Origin: Bacteroidota bacterium
GTDB lineage: Bacteria > Bacteroidota > Bacteroidia > Chitinophagales > Saprospiraceae
Direction: 5' to 3'
DNA: 38,835 nt
NCBI GenBank assembly: GCA_011321935.1
Contig: DROJ01000527.1
Span: 1-38,835, forward strand
Position numbers and translations under genes: made by a program. The notes below the pieces were generated by a model. The model saw nothing but the letters and a program-made list of their open reading frames with translations. It was not told the DNA's origin and did no database searches. Below are positions 8,778 to 17,636 of the stretch, piece by piece. Each line of letters opens with the position of its first letter. Position 1 is the first letter of the stretch.

Positions 8778-11700
8778 ATGAAAAGATATTTCCGTGAACA
8801 AGCAATCGTCTTTTTTTTCTTCCTCTTCTCGGGCAGTTTCTTGCTGAACGCCCAGATCACAAATGTTATACTTCAGGCCAGCCCTCCCCCCTGTGGAGGC
8901 TTTTCGACGGGCAGTATCGAGGCCACCCCTATCGGCGGCGTCGCCCCTTACACCTATTTATGGAGTACCGGGAGCACCGACAACCCTTTGCTCAACATCC
9001 CTGCCGGCGAATACACCGTTACGGTAACCGACTCAGAATCCATGACCGCAGAGGCCACCGGCACCGTCACCGAACCGCTCCCATTGATGGTGCAAATAAT
9101 AACAACCGACTGCGGGCTGCCAGGGGCCATGGCATCTGCGGTACAGGGCGGGGTCATGCCTTTCAGTTATGAATGGAGCAACGGCGAAACCACCCCGGCC
9201 ATCTCCAATTTGACCACGGGACAATACTGCCTTACCGTTACGGACATCAATTCATGTGCCTTCCAACTTTGCGAGTCCATTGGCGAGCCCATGTCGGTTG
9301 ACGTGACTGCCCAGAACATAGAATGCGGCACGGGCGTGGGCGGTTCGGCATTTACCACTGTTACGGGCGGCGTCATGCCCTTCGATTTTGAATGGAGCAA
9401 CGGAGCGGTTACCGATACCATCAGTGACCTCAGCCCCGGCGTTTACAGTGTGACCGTTACGGCTGAAAATGGCTGCACAGAACAAAACGAAGCGGTGGTG
9501 GGGCTAGACCCCGGCAATTTCCCGATTGCTTTTTTGGTGCAGCAGCCAAGTTGCTCCGGCAGTAGTTTGGGGAGTATCACGGCAAGTGCAAGCGGGGGCC
9601 TCGCCCCTTTTTCTTACGTGTGGAGTACGGGGGATTTTGGCCCCACCATTTCTGGTTTATCAGAAGGCACCTATTATGTCACGGCCTCCGATGCCTTCGG
9701 CTGCACTACCCTTGATTCAGTCCTCTTGTTTTTATCCGGCAATGTCCAGATCAGCTTGACGAGCCTAGCACCGACCTGTGCCAATTCAAATAACGGCTCT
9801 GTAAATGCCCTGCCTTCAGGCGGCACTGCCCCCTACTCCTACCTTTGGAGCAATGGAGATACGACGCAGACAATCAACAACTTAGGAGCAGGTACTTATT
9901 CAGTCACTGTAAGCGATGCCAATGACTGCACCGAGGCCGATACCATCGCCCTTGCCGCTCCGCTCGAATTTACCGTTGCGGTCACAGCAACGGCCGTTTC
10001 GGAATGTGGCGGCGCCGATGGCTCGGTCATGGCCACTCCCGCAGGCGGGGGCGACCCCCCATTTAATTATTTGTGGAACAACGGCGCAACGGGGAACATC
10101 TTGAACAATGTGCCCGCCGGGAACTACGTCGTTACCGTTACTTCTTCGCAGGGCTGCACTGCCGTGGACTCAGCCACCGTGCAGCAGCCATTGACACTCG
10201 ACGTCTCCATTTCTGGCGATGAAATAGTTTGTTTTGGAGATAGCACCGGGACGCTCGAAGCAGGCACGACACAGGGAACTGCCCCGTTCAATTTCAGTTG
10301 GAGCAACGGCGGGCAAACCCATAGCATCGAAAACCTCCCCGCCGGCACCTATGAAGTGACCGTAAGCAGCAGCGAAGGGTGCCAAGGGACGGCCAGTGCC
10401 GAAATCGAAAACAACAACCAGCTCTTCATCAACCCGACCCTCAGCCACGTGACCTGTGCGGGCTTTTCAAATGGATCTATCAGCGTCAGCATCGGAGGGG
10501 GCACTTCCCCCCTCGGCCTGCAATGGTCAACGGGGTCCAATTCTACTATTTTGAACAACCTCAGCGCAGGCGAATACTCCCTTACCATAACCGACGAACT
10601 GGGCTGTACGCTCGCCGACACCATGACCATCGAGCAGCCTGCCCCCATCGAAATCGAATTCGATTCATCGGAGGGGAGCTGCAACAGCAACGGCTTTTCC
10701 ATTGCACTTGCAAGCGGGGGCACCCAGCCCTACTCCTATCTCTGGAGCAACGGGGCGACCACCACTTTTATCAACAACCTACCCCCGGGCACCTACTCCG
10801 TCACCGTGACCGACGACCATGGCTGCACCGCAGCCGCCTCGCTCACCATTGAGCCGTACCCCGACATTTTGCTGGACTTCACCACTACCAATACCACTTG
10901 CAACGGCACTTCCGATGGCACGGCCAGCGCCAATCCAAGCAACGGCGCTGCGCCTTATCAATACAACTGGAACAACGGCGGATCTATCAATACCATAACG
11001 GGCCTTGTATCTGGCACTTACGCCGTGACGGTTACCGACGACAACGGCTGCACGGCCAGCGCTTCGGGCAGTGTCCAATTGGGCGCCGGCCTGAACGTAA
11101 GCATTGATGCCCCTGCTTTTATTTGCCCGATGCAGCAGGTTTTTGCGACAGCAGAAGTCATTGGCGGTGCGCCGCCACTGCAATACAATTGGTCAACTTC
11201 GCAAAATACGCAATCCATTTTTATTGTAAATCCCGGCACCTATTCAGTGACAGCCACCGACCCGACGGGATGCTCGGGAGAGGCCACTGTCAGCCTTTCC
11301 GCAGGAGGCCAATTTGAAATAAACGAAACCGTGGAAGCGGTAAAATGCTTTGGAGAAGCATCCGGGTCTATCCACCTGAACGTCACCGGCGGCCTGCCTC
11401 CCTATCAGTTTTTATGGAACACAGGCGAAAACTCTCCCGACATTGACAACCTGATTGCCGGCAGCTATGCCCTTACTGTTTCCGACCAGTCCGAATGCCC
11501 CAAAACCTTTAATTTCAATATAACTGAACCGCCCCAACTGACGCTCGAAATTTCCGGAACGGATGGGATCTGCGGCGCATTGGGCGAAGCCCACAGCAGC
11601 GTGACGGGCGGCGTTTTGGGCTACACCTATTTATGGAGCAACGGACAGACAACGCCCAATGCGACCATGCTCCAGGCAGTCACCCATTTTTTGACGGTCA

Positions 11701-13445
11701 CCGATGCCAACGGATGTGAAATCATTGGCTCTGTCATCACCGACGTCACCCCTCCGCCCACCTGTTCGGTATCCTTGGCCCAAGCCGTTTCGACCATAAA
11801 CGGCAACGACGGGCAACTGACCGCAATGCCCAGCAACGGCAGCCCGCCTTTCAACTATCTATGGAGCGACGGCCAGACTTCGCAAACCGCGGCCAACCTC
11901 ACTGCCGGGCCATATTCGCTCACCATGACCGACGGCGACGGCTGCACCACTGAATGCAGCTTCGACTTGCTGGACGGAACAAGGATCGGCGATTTTGTGT
12001 GGAACGACGAAAACGAAAACGGCCTCCAAGACATCGGGGAACCGGGCATGGAGGGCATCAACATTGAACTGACGGGCACGGACGAGTACGGAACGACCAT
12101 TGCCAAAAGCACCACTACCAACGCACAGGGCAATTATTTTTTTGATGCCCCTCCGGGCAATTACCAATTGAAGTTCGGCCTGCCACCGGGCTATATCCCG
12201 AGCCCTGCCGACCAAGGGGCCGACGACGGCCTCGACAGCGATGCCAACCCATTTACCAACACCTTCGATTTTGCCATCGGCAGCGGCGAAAGCAAGCTCG
12301 ACATAGACGCTGGTTTTTTCTTGGAAACCAACTGCGACAACCTTACCGCCGCTGGCGAAATATGCTGCGACCAAAGCCTCTGCACACCCGGCCTCGAAGC
12401 CGAGCCTTTCACCGAAACATCGGCAGCAAGCGGGGGCAGCGGTGACATCGAATACATGTGGGCCAGCCATGACCAGCCAGGGCCTTTCGACCCCGGTACT
12501 TGGACTGTTTTGCCGACAGCCAACGGGATGGGCTATGCCCCCGGCGCCATTTCCGGCGACACCTATTTTATAAGGCTTGCCCGCCGCAGCGGCTGCCCTG
12601 ATTTTTTGCAGAGCAACCAAACGGCAGTGCTGATAAAAGACGAAGTGCTGGCTGAAATAACCAGTCCCGATGCCATTTGCGTTGACCAAACCGCCGACTT
12701 TTCCGCTGCCGATGCCGGCAGCGGGGCTTCTTATAATTGGCGTTTTGAAAATGGCCTGCCCGCTACCTCGAACACCCAAAATACAACGGGCGTAAAGTGG
12801 GGCGAAACGGGCGAATATCCGATTGTTTTGACGGTCGAAAAAGACGGCTGCACGGCCTCCGATACGGCCAGCATCAATATCAGCGACAGCCCTGTTTTTT
12901 GTGGCGAAGAACTGGTCTTGAACGGGCAGTTGTTTGCCCCTGATTCGGTTTTATTGGATTGGACCTACCCCGCAAGCGATACCGTTGACCGGGAGTATTT
13001 TGTGGAATGGGCCTGGGAAGACGAGGGCTTTGTCATGGTCGGCACACCTGATTCTTTGCAAATAAACGGCGGGGATATCCAATATTTTTTCAGCCATACC
13101 GGCGGGAAAACCGGCGCCAATTTTTACCGCGTCCGCCTGACCGACAGCAACGGCTCGGAGCTGCTTTCCAACACTGTCCAAATAAATATCGGCGAGCAGT
13201 TCAACCTCGTTCATGCCTACCCAAACCCATTTTCTGATTATATTAAAGTAGATATTTACGACCGTTTCGACCTGCCCATCCGGCTGGAGCTATACAATGT
13301 TTTTGGCCAATTGGTCTATCTCAACGACGTGGCCGACGACGTGGAATCACTGGAAATCGAAACGGGCGAATTTGCCGGAGGCGCCTATTTTTTGTTGGTG
13401 AAATATGGGGGGAAGCCGCAGAAGATATTTAAGTTGGTGAAGTGA
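8778..13445 (+). CDS. Giant SprB-repeat surface protein with SdrD-B-like domain and T9SS type A tail
   Basis: 1555 residues from the ATG at 8778. The frame is open back to 8619, but those 53 residues carry no signal, and MKRYFREQAIVFFFFLFSG at 8778 begins a good signal peptide. Residues about 40-1062 hold 14 SprB-type repeats of about 70-75 residues, each with GG..PY.Y.WS.G, a NLxAGxYSVTVTD motif and a final GC. SprB is the mobile gliding adhesin of Flavobacterium, which uses repeats of this kind. Residues about 1069-1180 form an SdrD-B/Cna-B-like domain (GDFVWNDENENGLQDIGEPG, then NYFFDAPPGNYQL). A PKD/Ig-like segment follows at about 1290-1370, and a fibronectin-like segment before the tail. 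The last 80 residues (HAYPNPF, ELYNVFGQLV, GAYFLLVK) form a T9SS type A sorting domain. The role is inferred to be adhesion or gliding. Confidence 0.92.
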   Translation: MKRYFREQAIVFFFFLFSGSFLLNAQITNVILQASPPPCGGFSTGSIEATPIGGVAPYTYLWSTGSTDNPLLNIPAGEYTVTVTDSESMTAEATGTVTEPLPLMVQIITTDCGLPGAMASAVQGGVMPFSYEWSNGETTPAISNLTTGQYCLTVTDINSCAFQLCESIGEPMSVDVTAQNIECGTGVGGSAFTTVTGGVMPFDFEWSNGAVTDTISDLSPGVYSVTVTAENGCTEQNEAVVGLDPGNFPIAFLVQQPSCSGSSLGSITASASGGLAPFSYVWSTGDFGPTISGLSEGTYYVTASDAFGCTTLDSVLLFLSGNVQISLTSLAPTCANSNNGSVNALPSGGTAPYSYLWSNGDTTQTINNLGAGTYSVTVSDANDCTEADTIALAAPLEFTVAVTATAVSECGGADGSVMATPAGGGDPPFNYLWNNGATGNILNNVPAGNYVVTVTSSQGCTAVDSATVQQPLTLDVSISGDEIVCFGDSTGTLEAGTTQGTAPFNFSWSNGGQTHSIENLPAGTYEVTVSSSEGCQGTASAEIENNNQLFINPTLSHVTCAGFSNGSISVSIGGGTSPLGLQWSTGSNSTILNNLSAGEYSLTITDELGCTLADTMTIEQPAPIEIEFDSSEGSCNSNGFSIALASGGTQPYSYLWSNGATTTFINNLPPGTYSVTVTDDHGCTAAASLTIEPYPDILLDFTTTNTTCNGTSDGTASANPSNGAAPYQYNWNNGGSINTITGLVSGTYAVTVTDDNGCTASASGSVQLGAGLNVSIDAPAFICPMQQVFATAEVIGGAPPLQYNWSTSQNTQSIFIVNPGTYSVTATDPTGCSGEATVSLSAGGQFEINETVEAVKCFGEASGSIHLNVTGGLPPYQFLWNTGENSPDIDNLIAGSYALTVSDQSECPKTFNFNITEPPQLTLEISGTDGICGALGEAHSSVTGGVLGYTYLWSNGQTTPNATMLQAVTHFLTVTDANGCEIIGSVITDVTPPPTCSVSLAQAVSTINGNDGQLTAMPSNGSPPFNYLWSDGQTSQTAANLTAGPYSLTMTDGDGCTTECSFDLLDGTRIGDFVWNDENENGLQDIGEPGMEGINIELTGTDEYGTTIAKSTTTNAQGNYFFDAPPGNYQLKFGLPPGYIPSPADQGADDGLDSDANPFTNTFDFAIGSGESKLDIDAGFFLETNCDNLTAAGEICCDQSLCTPGLEAEPFTETSAASGGSGDIEYMWASHDQPGPFDPGTWTVLPTANGMGYAPGAISGDTYFIRLARRSGCPDFLQSNQTAVLIKDEVLAEITSPDAICVDQTADFSAADAGSGASYNWRFENGLPATSNTQNTTGVKWGETGEYPIVLTVEKDGCTASDTASINISDSPVFCGEELVLNGQLFAPDSVLLDWTYPASDTVDREYFVEWAWEDEGFVMVGTPDSLQINGGDIQYFFSHTGGKTGANFYRVRLTDSNGSELLSNTVQINIGEQFNLVHAYPNPFSDYIKVDIYDRFDLPIRLELYNVFGQLVYLNDVADDVESLEIETGEFAGGAYFLLVKYGGKPQKIFKLVK

Positions 13446-13462
13446 GTTTTGGCCCTTAAAAC

Positions 13463-14110
13463 ATTAACGCGAGGTTTTTTTTCAACGCAAGGCAATCCTT
13501 TTGGCCTCTAATTATATATTAACGCGGTTTTTTTTTCAACGCAAGGCCGCAATGACGCAAGGGAACGCAAGGCAAGGAAATCCTTTTGCCATAATTCAAC
13601 ATTAACGCGGGGATTTTTTTTCAACGCAAGGCAATCCTTTTGGCCTCTAATTATATATTAACGCGAGGTTTTTTTTCAACGCAAGGCCGCAATGACGCAA
13701 GGGAACGCAAGGCAAGGAAAGGCAATCTTTTGACCCATAATTCAACATTAACGCGGGGATTTTTTTTCACGCAAGGCAATCCTTTTGGCCTCTAATTATA
13801 TATTAACGCGAGGTTTTTTTTCAACGCGAGGCCGCAATGACGCAAGGGAACGCAAGGCAAGGAAATCTTTTGCCATAATTCAACATTAACGCGGGGATTT
13901 TTTTCAACGCGAGGCCGCAATGACGCAGGGGAACGCAAGGCAAGGAAATCCTTTTGACCCTTGCGCTCCCCCTTTGCGTCCCCTTGCGTCATTGCGGCCT
14001 CGCGTTGAAAAATCCTCGCGTCCCCCCCTTGCGTCCCCTTGCACCCTCGCGGCCTCGCGTTGAAAAAACCCTCGCCCCCCCTTCATCCTCGCGTTCAAAA
14101 AAACCACCCT
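13463..14110. repeat. Large direct and inverted repeat region (AACGCAAGG family)
   Basis: The 830-bp gap between the SprB-repeat gene and the first CotH-like gene is mostly repeats. Units starting ATTAACGCG at 13463, 13601, 13747 and (partial) 13885 follow one another at 138, 146 and 138 bp. Each contains T7-8, CAACGCAAGG, GGCCTCTAATTATATATTAA and AATGACGCAAGGGAACGCAAGG. From 13970 the reverse complement appears. 13900-13927 and 13985-14012 are a perfect 28-bp inverted pair, and further copies of CTCGCGTT run to about 14115. The section from 14116 to 14275 is unique and holds no clear promoter. Confidence 0.93.
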
Positions 14111-14275
14111 CGCGTTCCCCTCCCAAAATCCACCGCAACAAAATGCCCGTGACTTGCCGCTTTTTGCTAATATTGCAGGTCAAAATCAAGCGTAAAATGT
14201 CCGTGCCAGCATTTTCCATAACAAGCTACCAATCAGCATTTTACACTTACAATATTTTTTAACCTTTTCTCGAAC

Positions 14276-15868
14276 ATGAAACAGACAACACTTTTTTTGT
14301 TGCTTTTTTTTATTACCGCAGTCCCTTCCCTCTTTTCTCAACAGACAGATTTTTACGAAACGGACAAGATTCAGGACATAAAAATCACTTTTGCCGAAGA
14401 CAATTGGCGCTATGTGCTGGACTCGCTGCGCTTCAACGGCGACGGCTATTTGGAAGGCGAGATGGAGATCAACGGGCAAAAATTCGCCGGTGCCGGCATC
14501 CAATACCGGAACACCAAATCCTTTTCGACCGGGGCAAGAAGGAACTCTTTCAATATCGTACTCGACCATAAAAACAAAGAGCAAAACCTGCAAGGCTACA
14601 CTGCCCTCAAACTCAGCAACGCCCTGCGCGACCCAAGTTTGGTGAGGGAGGTTTTGGGCTATGAAATAGCGCGCAGCTATATGCCCGCACCGAAGGCCAA
14701 TTATGCCCGCCTCAATATCAACGGCGAATATTACGGCCTCATGGTCAACATCGAACCGGTCGAGGATGCTAAGTTCAGGGAACGCCTTTTTGGAGTGGCC
14801 GACAACTCCTTTTTCAAGGCCAAAGAAGTGTTGCTGAACGAAGATGTCGAGCGCTGCAAAAAGAACATTTACGGCTCCCTCCAGTACGACTCTTACCCAA
14901 AATGCTACGACAACAATTTTGAAAAACTATCGGAACACGGCACTAGGCAACTGATACGCCTGACCAAAACTTTGAACAAAAGCACCGACCAGATCGAATC
15001 CATCCTCAATGTGGACGAAACACTTTGGATGCTTGCCTTCAACAATGCCACCGTAAACCTGCTCAGCTATTCGGGCCACCGCTCTATCAACTATTATTTG
15101 TACCAAGATAAAAACAGCCGCTTTTCCCCCATTATCGGAGACCTGAACCTTTCCTTTGGCAGCTATAAAAACACCGGCGGCGGCTCTGACCTCAGGACAA
15201 GGAAACTCATCAGCCTCGATCCCCTGCTGCACCAAAACAACCCGTCCAAGCCACTTATCAGCAAACTGTTGTCTATTCCAAAATACAAAAAAATGTACCT
15301 CTCCCATTTGCGCAGCATCGCAAATGATTATTTTATCAACGGCAAATACTTGACGAGGGCAAAGGAACTGCAACAGATGATTAAGATAGATGTGATGAAC
15401 GACCAGAACAAGTTTTACGAAACGTCGGATTTCAACAACAGCCTCGATAAGGTGATCGGTAAAAAAAGCAAAATACCGGGCATCAAATGGCTGATGTCGA
15501 GGCGCGCGGATTTTTTGAAAAAACACCCTTCCCTCGCTGTTTTCCCTCCGGAAATTTCAAATGTGGAAGTTGCCCGCCGCCAAGCCATGTCCAGCAAAAA
15601 AGTTGCAGATTTTAAAATAACGGCCAAGGTTGACCGCTTTCCAAAAAAGGTGAACCTCCTGTACCGCTTCGACAGCGGCGCCGCTTTTTCCACAAAAAAC
15701 ATGAAGGCCAAAGATGGCGGCATGTACGAGGTGACCATTGTTCCAGAAAATGGAGAAGGAAGCATCGAATATTATATCATCGCCGAAAACGCGAGCATGA
15801 TCGGGTACAGCCCCGCCAATTATATGTGGGAACAATATAGCGCGACGCTCGAAGAATTAAATAAATAA
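14276..15868 (+). CDS. Secreted CotH-family protein (first of a tandem pair)
   Basis: 530 residues. Residues 1-22 form a signal peptide (LFLLLFFITAVPSLFSQ). Residues about 30-410 match the CotH kinase family (PF08757): an early IKITFAEDNW strand, LKLSNALRDPSLVREVLGYE, the INGEYYGLMVNIEPV strand pair, and FSPIIGDLNLSFG around residue 289, the place of the metal-binding Asp motif. The first motif of the family (RxKGNSS) is changed here to IQYRNTKSF, unlike in its neighbour, so activity is doubtful. Residues about 430-530 form a beta-sandwich ending IEYYIIAENA. There is no T9SS tail, so the protein is probably periplasmic or outer-membrane associated. Spore-coat CotH phosphorylates proteins on Ser; the substrate in Bacteroidota is not known. 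The next gene, 93 bp downstream, is a paralogue. Confidence 0.85.
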   Translation: MKQTTLFLLLFFITAVPSLFSQQTDFYETDKIQDIKITFAEDNWRYVLDSLRFNGDGYLEGEMEINGQKFAGAGIQYRNTKSFSTGARRNSFNIVLDHKNKEQNLQGYTALKLSNALRDPSLVREVLGYEIARSYMPAPKANYARLNINGEYYGLMVNIEPVEDAKFRERLFGVADNSFFKAKEVLLNEDVERCKKNIYGSLQYDSYPKCYDNNFEKLSEHGTRQLIRLTKTLNKSTDQIESILNVDETLWMLAFNNATVNLLSYSGHRSINYYLYQDKNSRFSPIIGDLNLSFGSYKNTGGGSDLRTRKLISLDPLLHQNNPSKPLISKLLSIPKYKKMYLSHLRSIANDYFINGKYLTRAKELQQMIKIDVMNDQNKFYETSDFNNSLDKVIGKKSKIPGIKWLMSRRADFLKKHPSLAVFPPEISNVEVARRQAMSSKKVADFKITAKVDRFPKKVNLLYRFDSGAAFSTKNMKAKDGGMYEVTIVPENGEGSIEYYIIAENASMIGYSPANYMWEQYSATLEELNK

Positions 15869-15878
15869 AACCCAATGT

Positions 15879-15904
15879 GACGGGCGCCTTTAAAGGCGCC
15901 CGTC
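15879..15904. terminator. 26-nt perfect palindrome between the CotH-like genes
   Basis: GACGGGCGCCTTT followed directly by its complement AAAGGCGCCCGTC. It lies 10 nt after the first stop and is followed by ATATATAT rather than a T tract. It may act as a processing or termination hairpin, or be a dispersed palindrome. Confidence 0.5.
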
Positions 15905-15961
15905 ATATATATACCGCCCATTATCAAGGCCCGCCCATATTCTCGAACAATTAATTAAAAA

Positions 15962-17533
15962 ATGAGAAAAATATTATTCCTGATATGTTCTTTTTATTGC
16001 CTGCAAATAAATGCGCAAGGCTTGTACGACCTCGAACATATCCCCGAAATCAGGGTGACTTTTGTTGAAAACAATTGGGCAGAACTGCTGGACAAAATGA
16101 AAATGAGCGGCAAAAAAAAGCGGCTCACCGCAACCGTAAATATTGACGGGCAAATATTCAACGAAGTGGGGGTAAGGTATAAAGGCAACAGCTCTTATAA
16201 AAACCCGAGGAGCAAGGGAAAAAAGAAATTGCCGTTTAATATGAAGGCGAGCTATAAAAACAAAGAGCAAAAATTTCCCGGCGGCTATAAGACCATAAAA
16301 TTGTCGAACGTGTTCCAAGATGCAAGTTATACGAGGGAGGTGCTTTCTTATAAAATAGCGCGGAAATATATGCCCGCCCCACTTTGCAATTTTGCGAAGC
16401 TATTTGTGAACGGTGAATATATGGGGCTATACAACAATACCCAGGCCGTTGATAAAATATTGGTGGAAGATGCCTTTGGCTCGTCCTCCGGCACCTTTTT
16501 TAAATGCGACCCCGAATATGATATTTTAAGGGAACTCGAAGAACGCAACTGCCCAAAAGGCGACAAGGCGTCCATGATGTACCTCGGCGACAGCAAGGAA
16601 TGCTACGTCGGTTGGTACGAACTGGAAAGCAAAAAAGGGGAAGGTTGGGAGGAATTGATTTCTTTAATAAAAACACTAAATAAAGAGCCGGAAAAAATAG
16701 AAAGCATGATGAACATTGACATGCTTTTATGGATGCATGCTTTTAATAATGTACTCGTCAACCTCGACAGCTATACGGGCCGCCTCAGCCATAATTATTA
16801 TATTTATAAAACCCCCGACGGGGTGTTCACCCCGCTGGTCTGGGACATGAACATTTCCTTCGGCGGCTTCAAATACGACGGGCTGAAAAAAGGCGCACTG
16901 ACCAAAGAAGAACTGCAACGCTTCAGCATGTTCGCGCATTATAAAACCAAAAACCCCAAACGCCCGCTCATCACCAATATACTCGCCAACCCGCTTTACC
17001 GGAAAATATATGTCGGCCACTGCAAAACAATCGTGGAGGAGAATTTTGCCAATGGCAGCTACCTCGAATTTGCAAAAAAAGTGCAAAATATAATTGACCA
17101 AGAAGTGCTCAACGACCCCAATAAATTATATAGCTACGAGGACTTTAAAAAGAATCTGAGCAAGTCGGTCAACATCGGTTTTTCGGATATTATTGGCGTG
17201 GAAGAACTGATGAAAAAAAGGACGGACTACCTCACCAAGCACCCCTTGTTCAATGGCATAAACCCAATAATATCCGATCCATTTTCCAACCATGCAGAGG
17301 GCACTGTTTATTTCTCGGCCAAAATAAAAGACGCCACCGCCGCATGGCTCGCATACCGCAATACCGACCGCGACAAATGGCAGCGTATCCCCATGGACAA
17401 CGACGGTACCGGCGAATGGCGGGCAAGCACAGACGGGAGCCCGGGCATGCAATATTATTTTATTGCCGAAGGCAAAAGATTGGCAATTTGCGACCCGCCC
17501 CGTTCTTCATTTAAACCTTATCAGGTTAAATGA
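15962..17533 (+). CDS. Secreted CotH-family protein (second of a tandem pair)
   Basis: 523 residues with a signal peptide at 1-19 (ILFLICSFYCLQINAQ). The CotH-kinase fold is better preserved than in the upstream paralogue: VRYKGNSSY at about residue 75, IKLSNVFQDASYTREVLSYK, LFVNGEYMGLYNN and FTPLVWDMNISFGGF with Asp 295. A stretch that keeps SYxxREVLxYxIARxYMPAP in both genes shows recent common descent. The C-terminal 90 residues form a beta-sandwich (YYFIAEGKRLA). The family is a secreted protein-kinase-like fold, but no substrate is evident. By eye the gene uses ATA for isoleucine much more than pepT or sdhB. Its final codons and stop (GTT AAA TGA) are made of the word that builds the following repeat array. 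Confidence 0.87.
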   Translation: MRKILFLICSFYCLQINAQGLYDLEHIPEIRVTFVENNWAELLDKMKMSGKKKRLTATVNIDGQIFNEVGVRYKGNSSYKNPRSKGKKKLPFNMKASYKNKEQKFPGGYKTIKLSNVFQDASYTREVLSYKIARKYMPAPLCNFAKLFVNGEYMGLYNNTQAVDKILVEDAFGSSSGTFFKCDPEYDILRELEERNCPKGDKASMMYLGDSKECYVGWYELESKKGEGWEELISLIKTLNKEPEKIESMMNIDMLLWMHAFNNVLVNLDSYTGRLSHNYYIYKTPDGVFTPLVWDMNISFGGFKYDGLKKGALTKEELQRFSMFAHYKTKNPKRPLITNILANPLYRKIYVGHCKTIVEENFANGSYLEFAKKVQNIIDQEVLNDPNKLYSYEDFKKNLSKSVNIGFSDIIGVEELMKKRTDYLTKHPLFNGINPIISDPFSNHAEGTVYFSAKIKDATAAWLAYRNTDRDKWQRIPMDNDGTGEWRASTDGSPGMQYYFIAEGKRLAICDPPRSSFKPYQVK

Positions 17534-17632
17534 AAAATGGTTAAATGGTTAAATGGTTAAATGGTTTTTCCCGCCTACCATTTAACCATTCAACCATTTA
17601 ACCATTTAACCATTTAACCATTTAGCCATTTA
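17524..17632. repeat. Inverted array of GGTTAAAT / ATTTAACC words
   Basis: About four direct copies of the 8-mer GGTTAAAT (17524-17564) face seven copies of its complement ATTTAACC (17579-17632) across a short centre TTTTTCCCGCCTA. It fills the gap between the second CotH-like gene and the hydrolase gene, ending four bases before that ATG. The RNA would form a long AU-rich hairpin. Confidence 0.92.
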
Positions 17633-17636
17633 GTCT

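Noticed and set aside
11859-12779. 306-codon minus-strand frame inside the SprB-repeat gene, and similar long antisense frames at 2199-3095 and 5071-5820
   Set aside because: The plus-strand genes have signal peptides, repeats and sorting domains. The antisense frames are shadows of GC-rich repeated codons with no domain or start signals.
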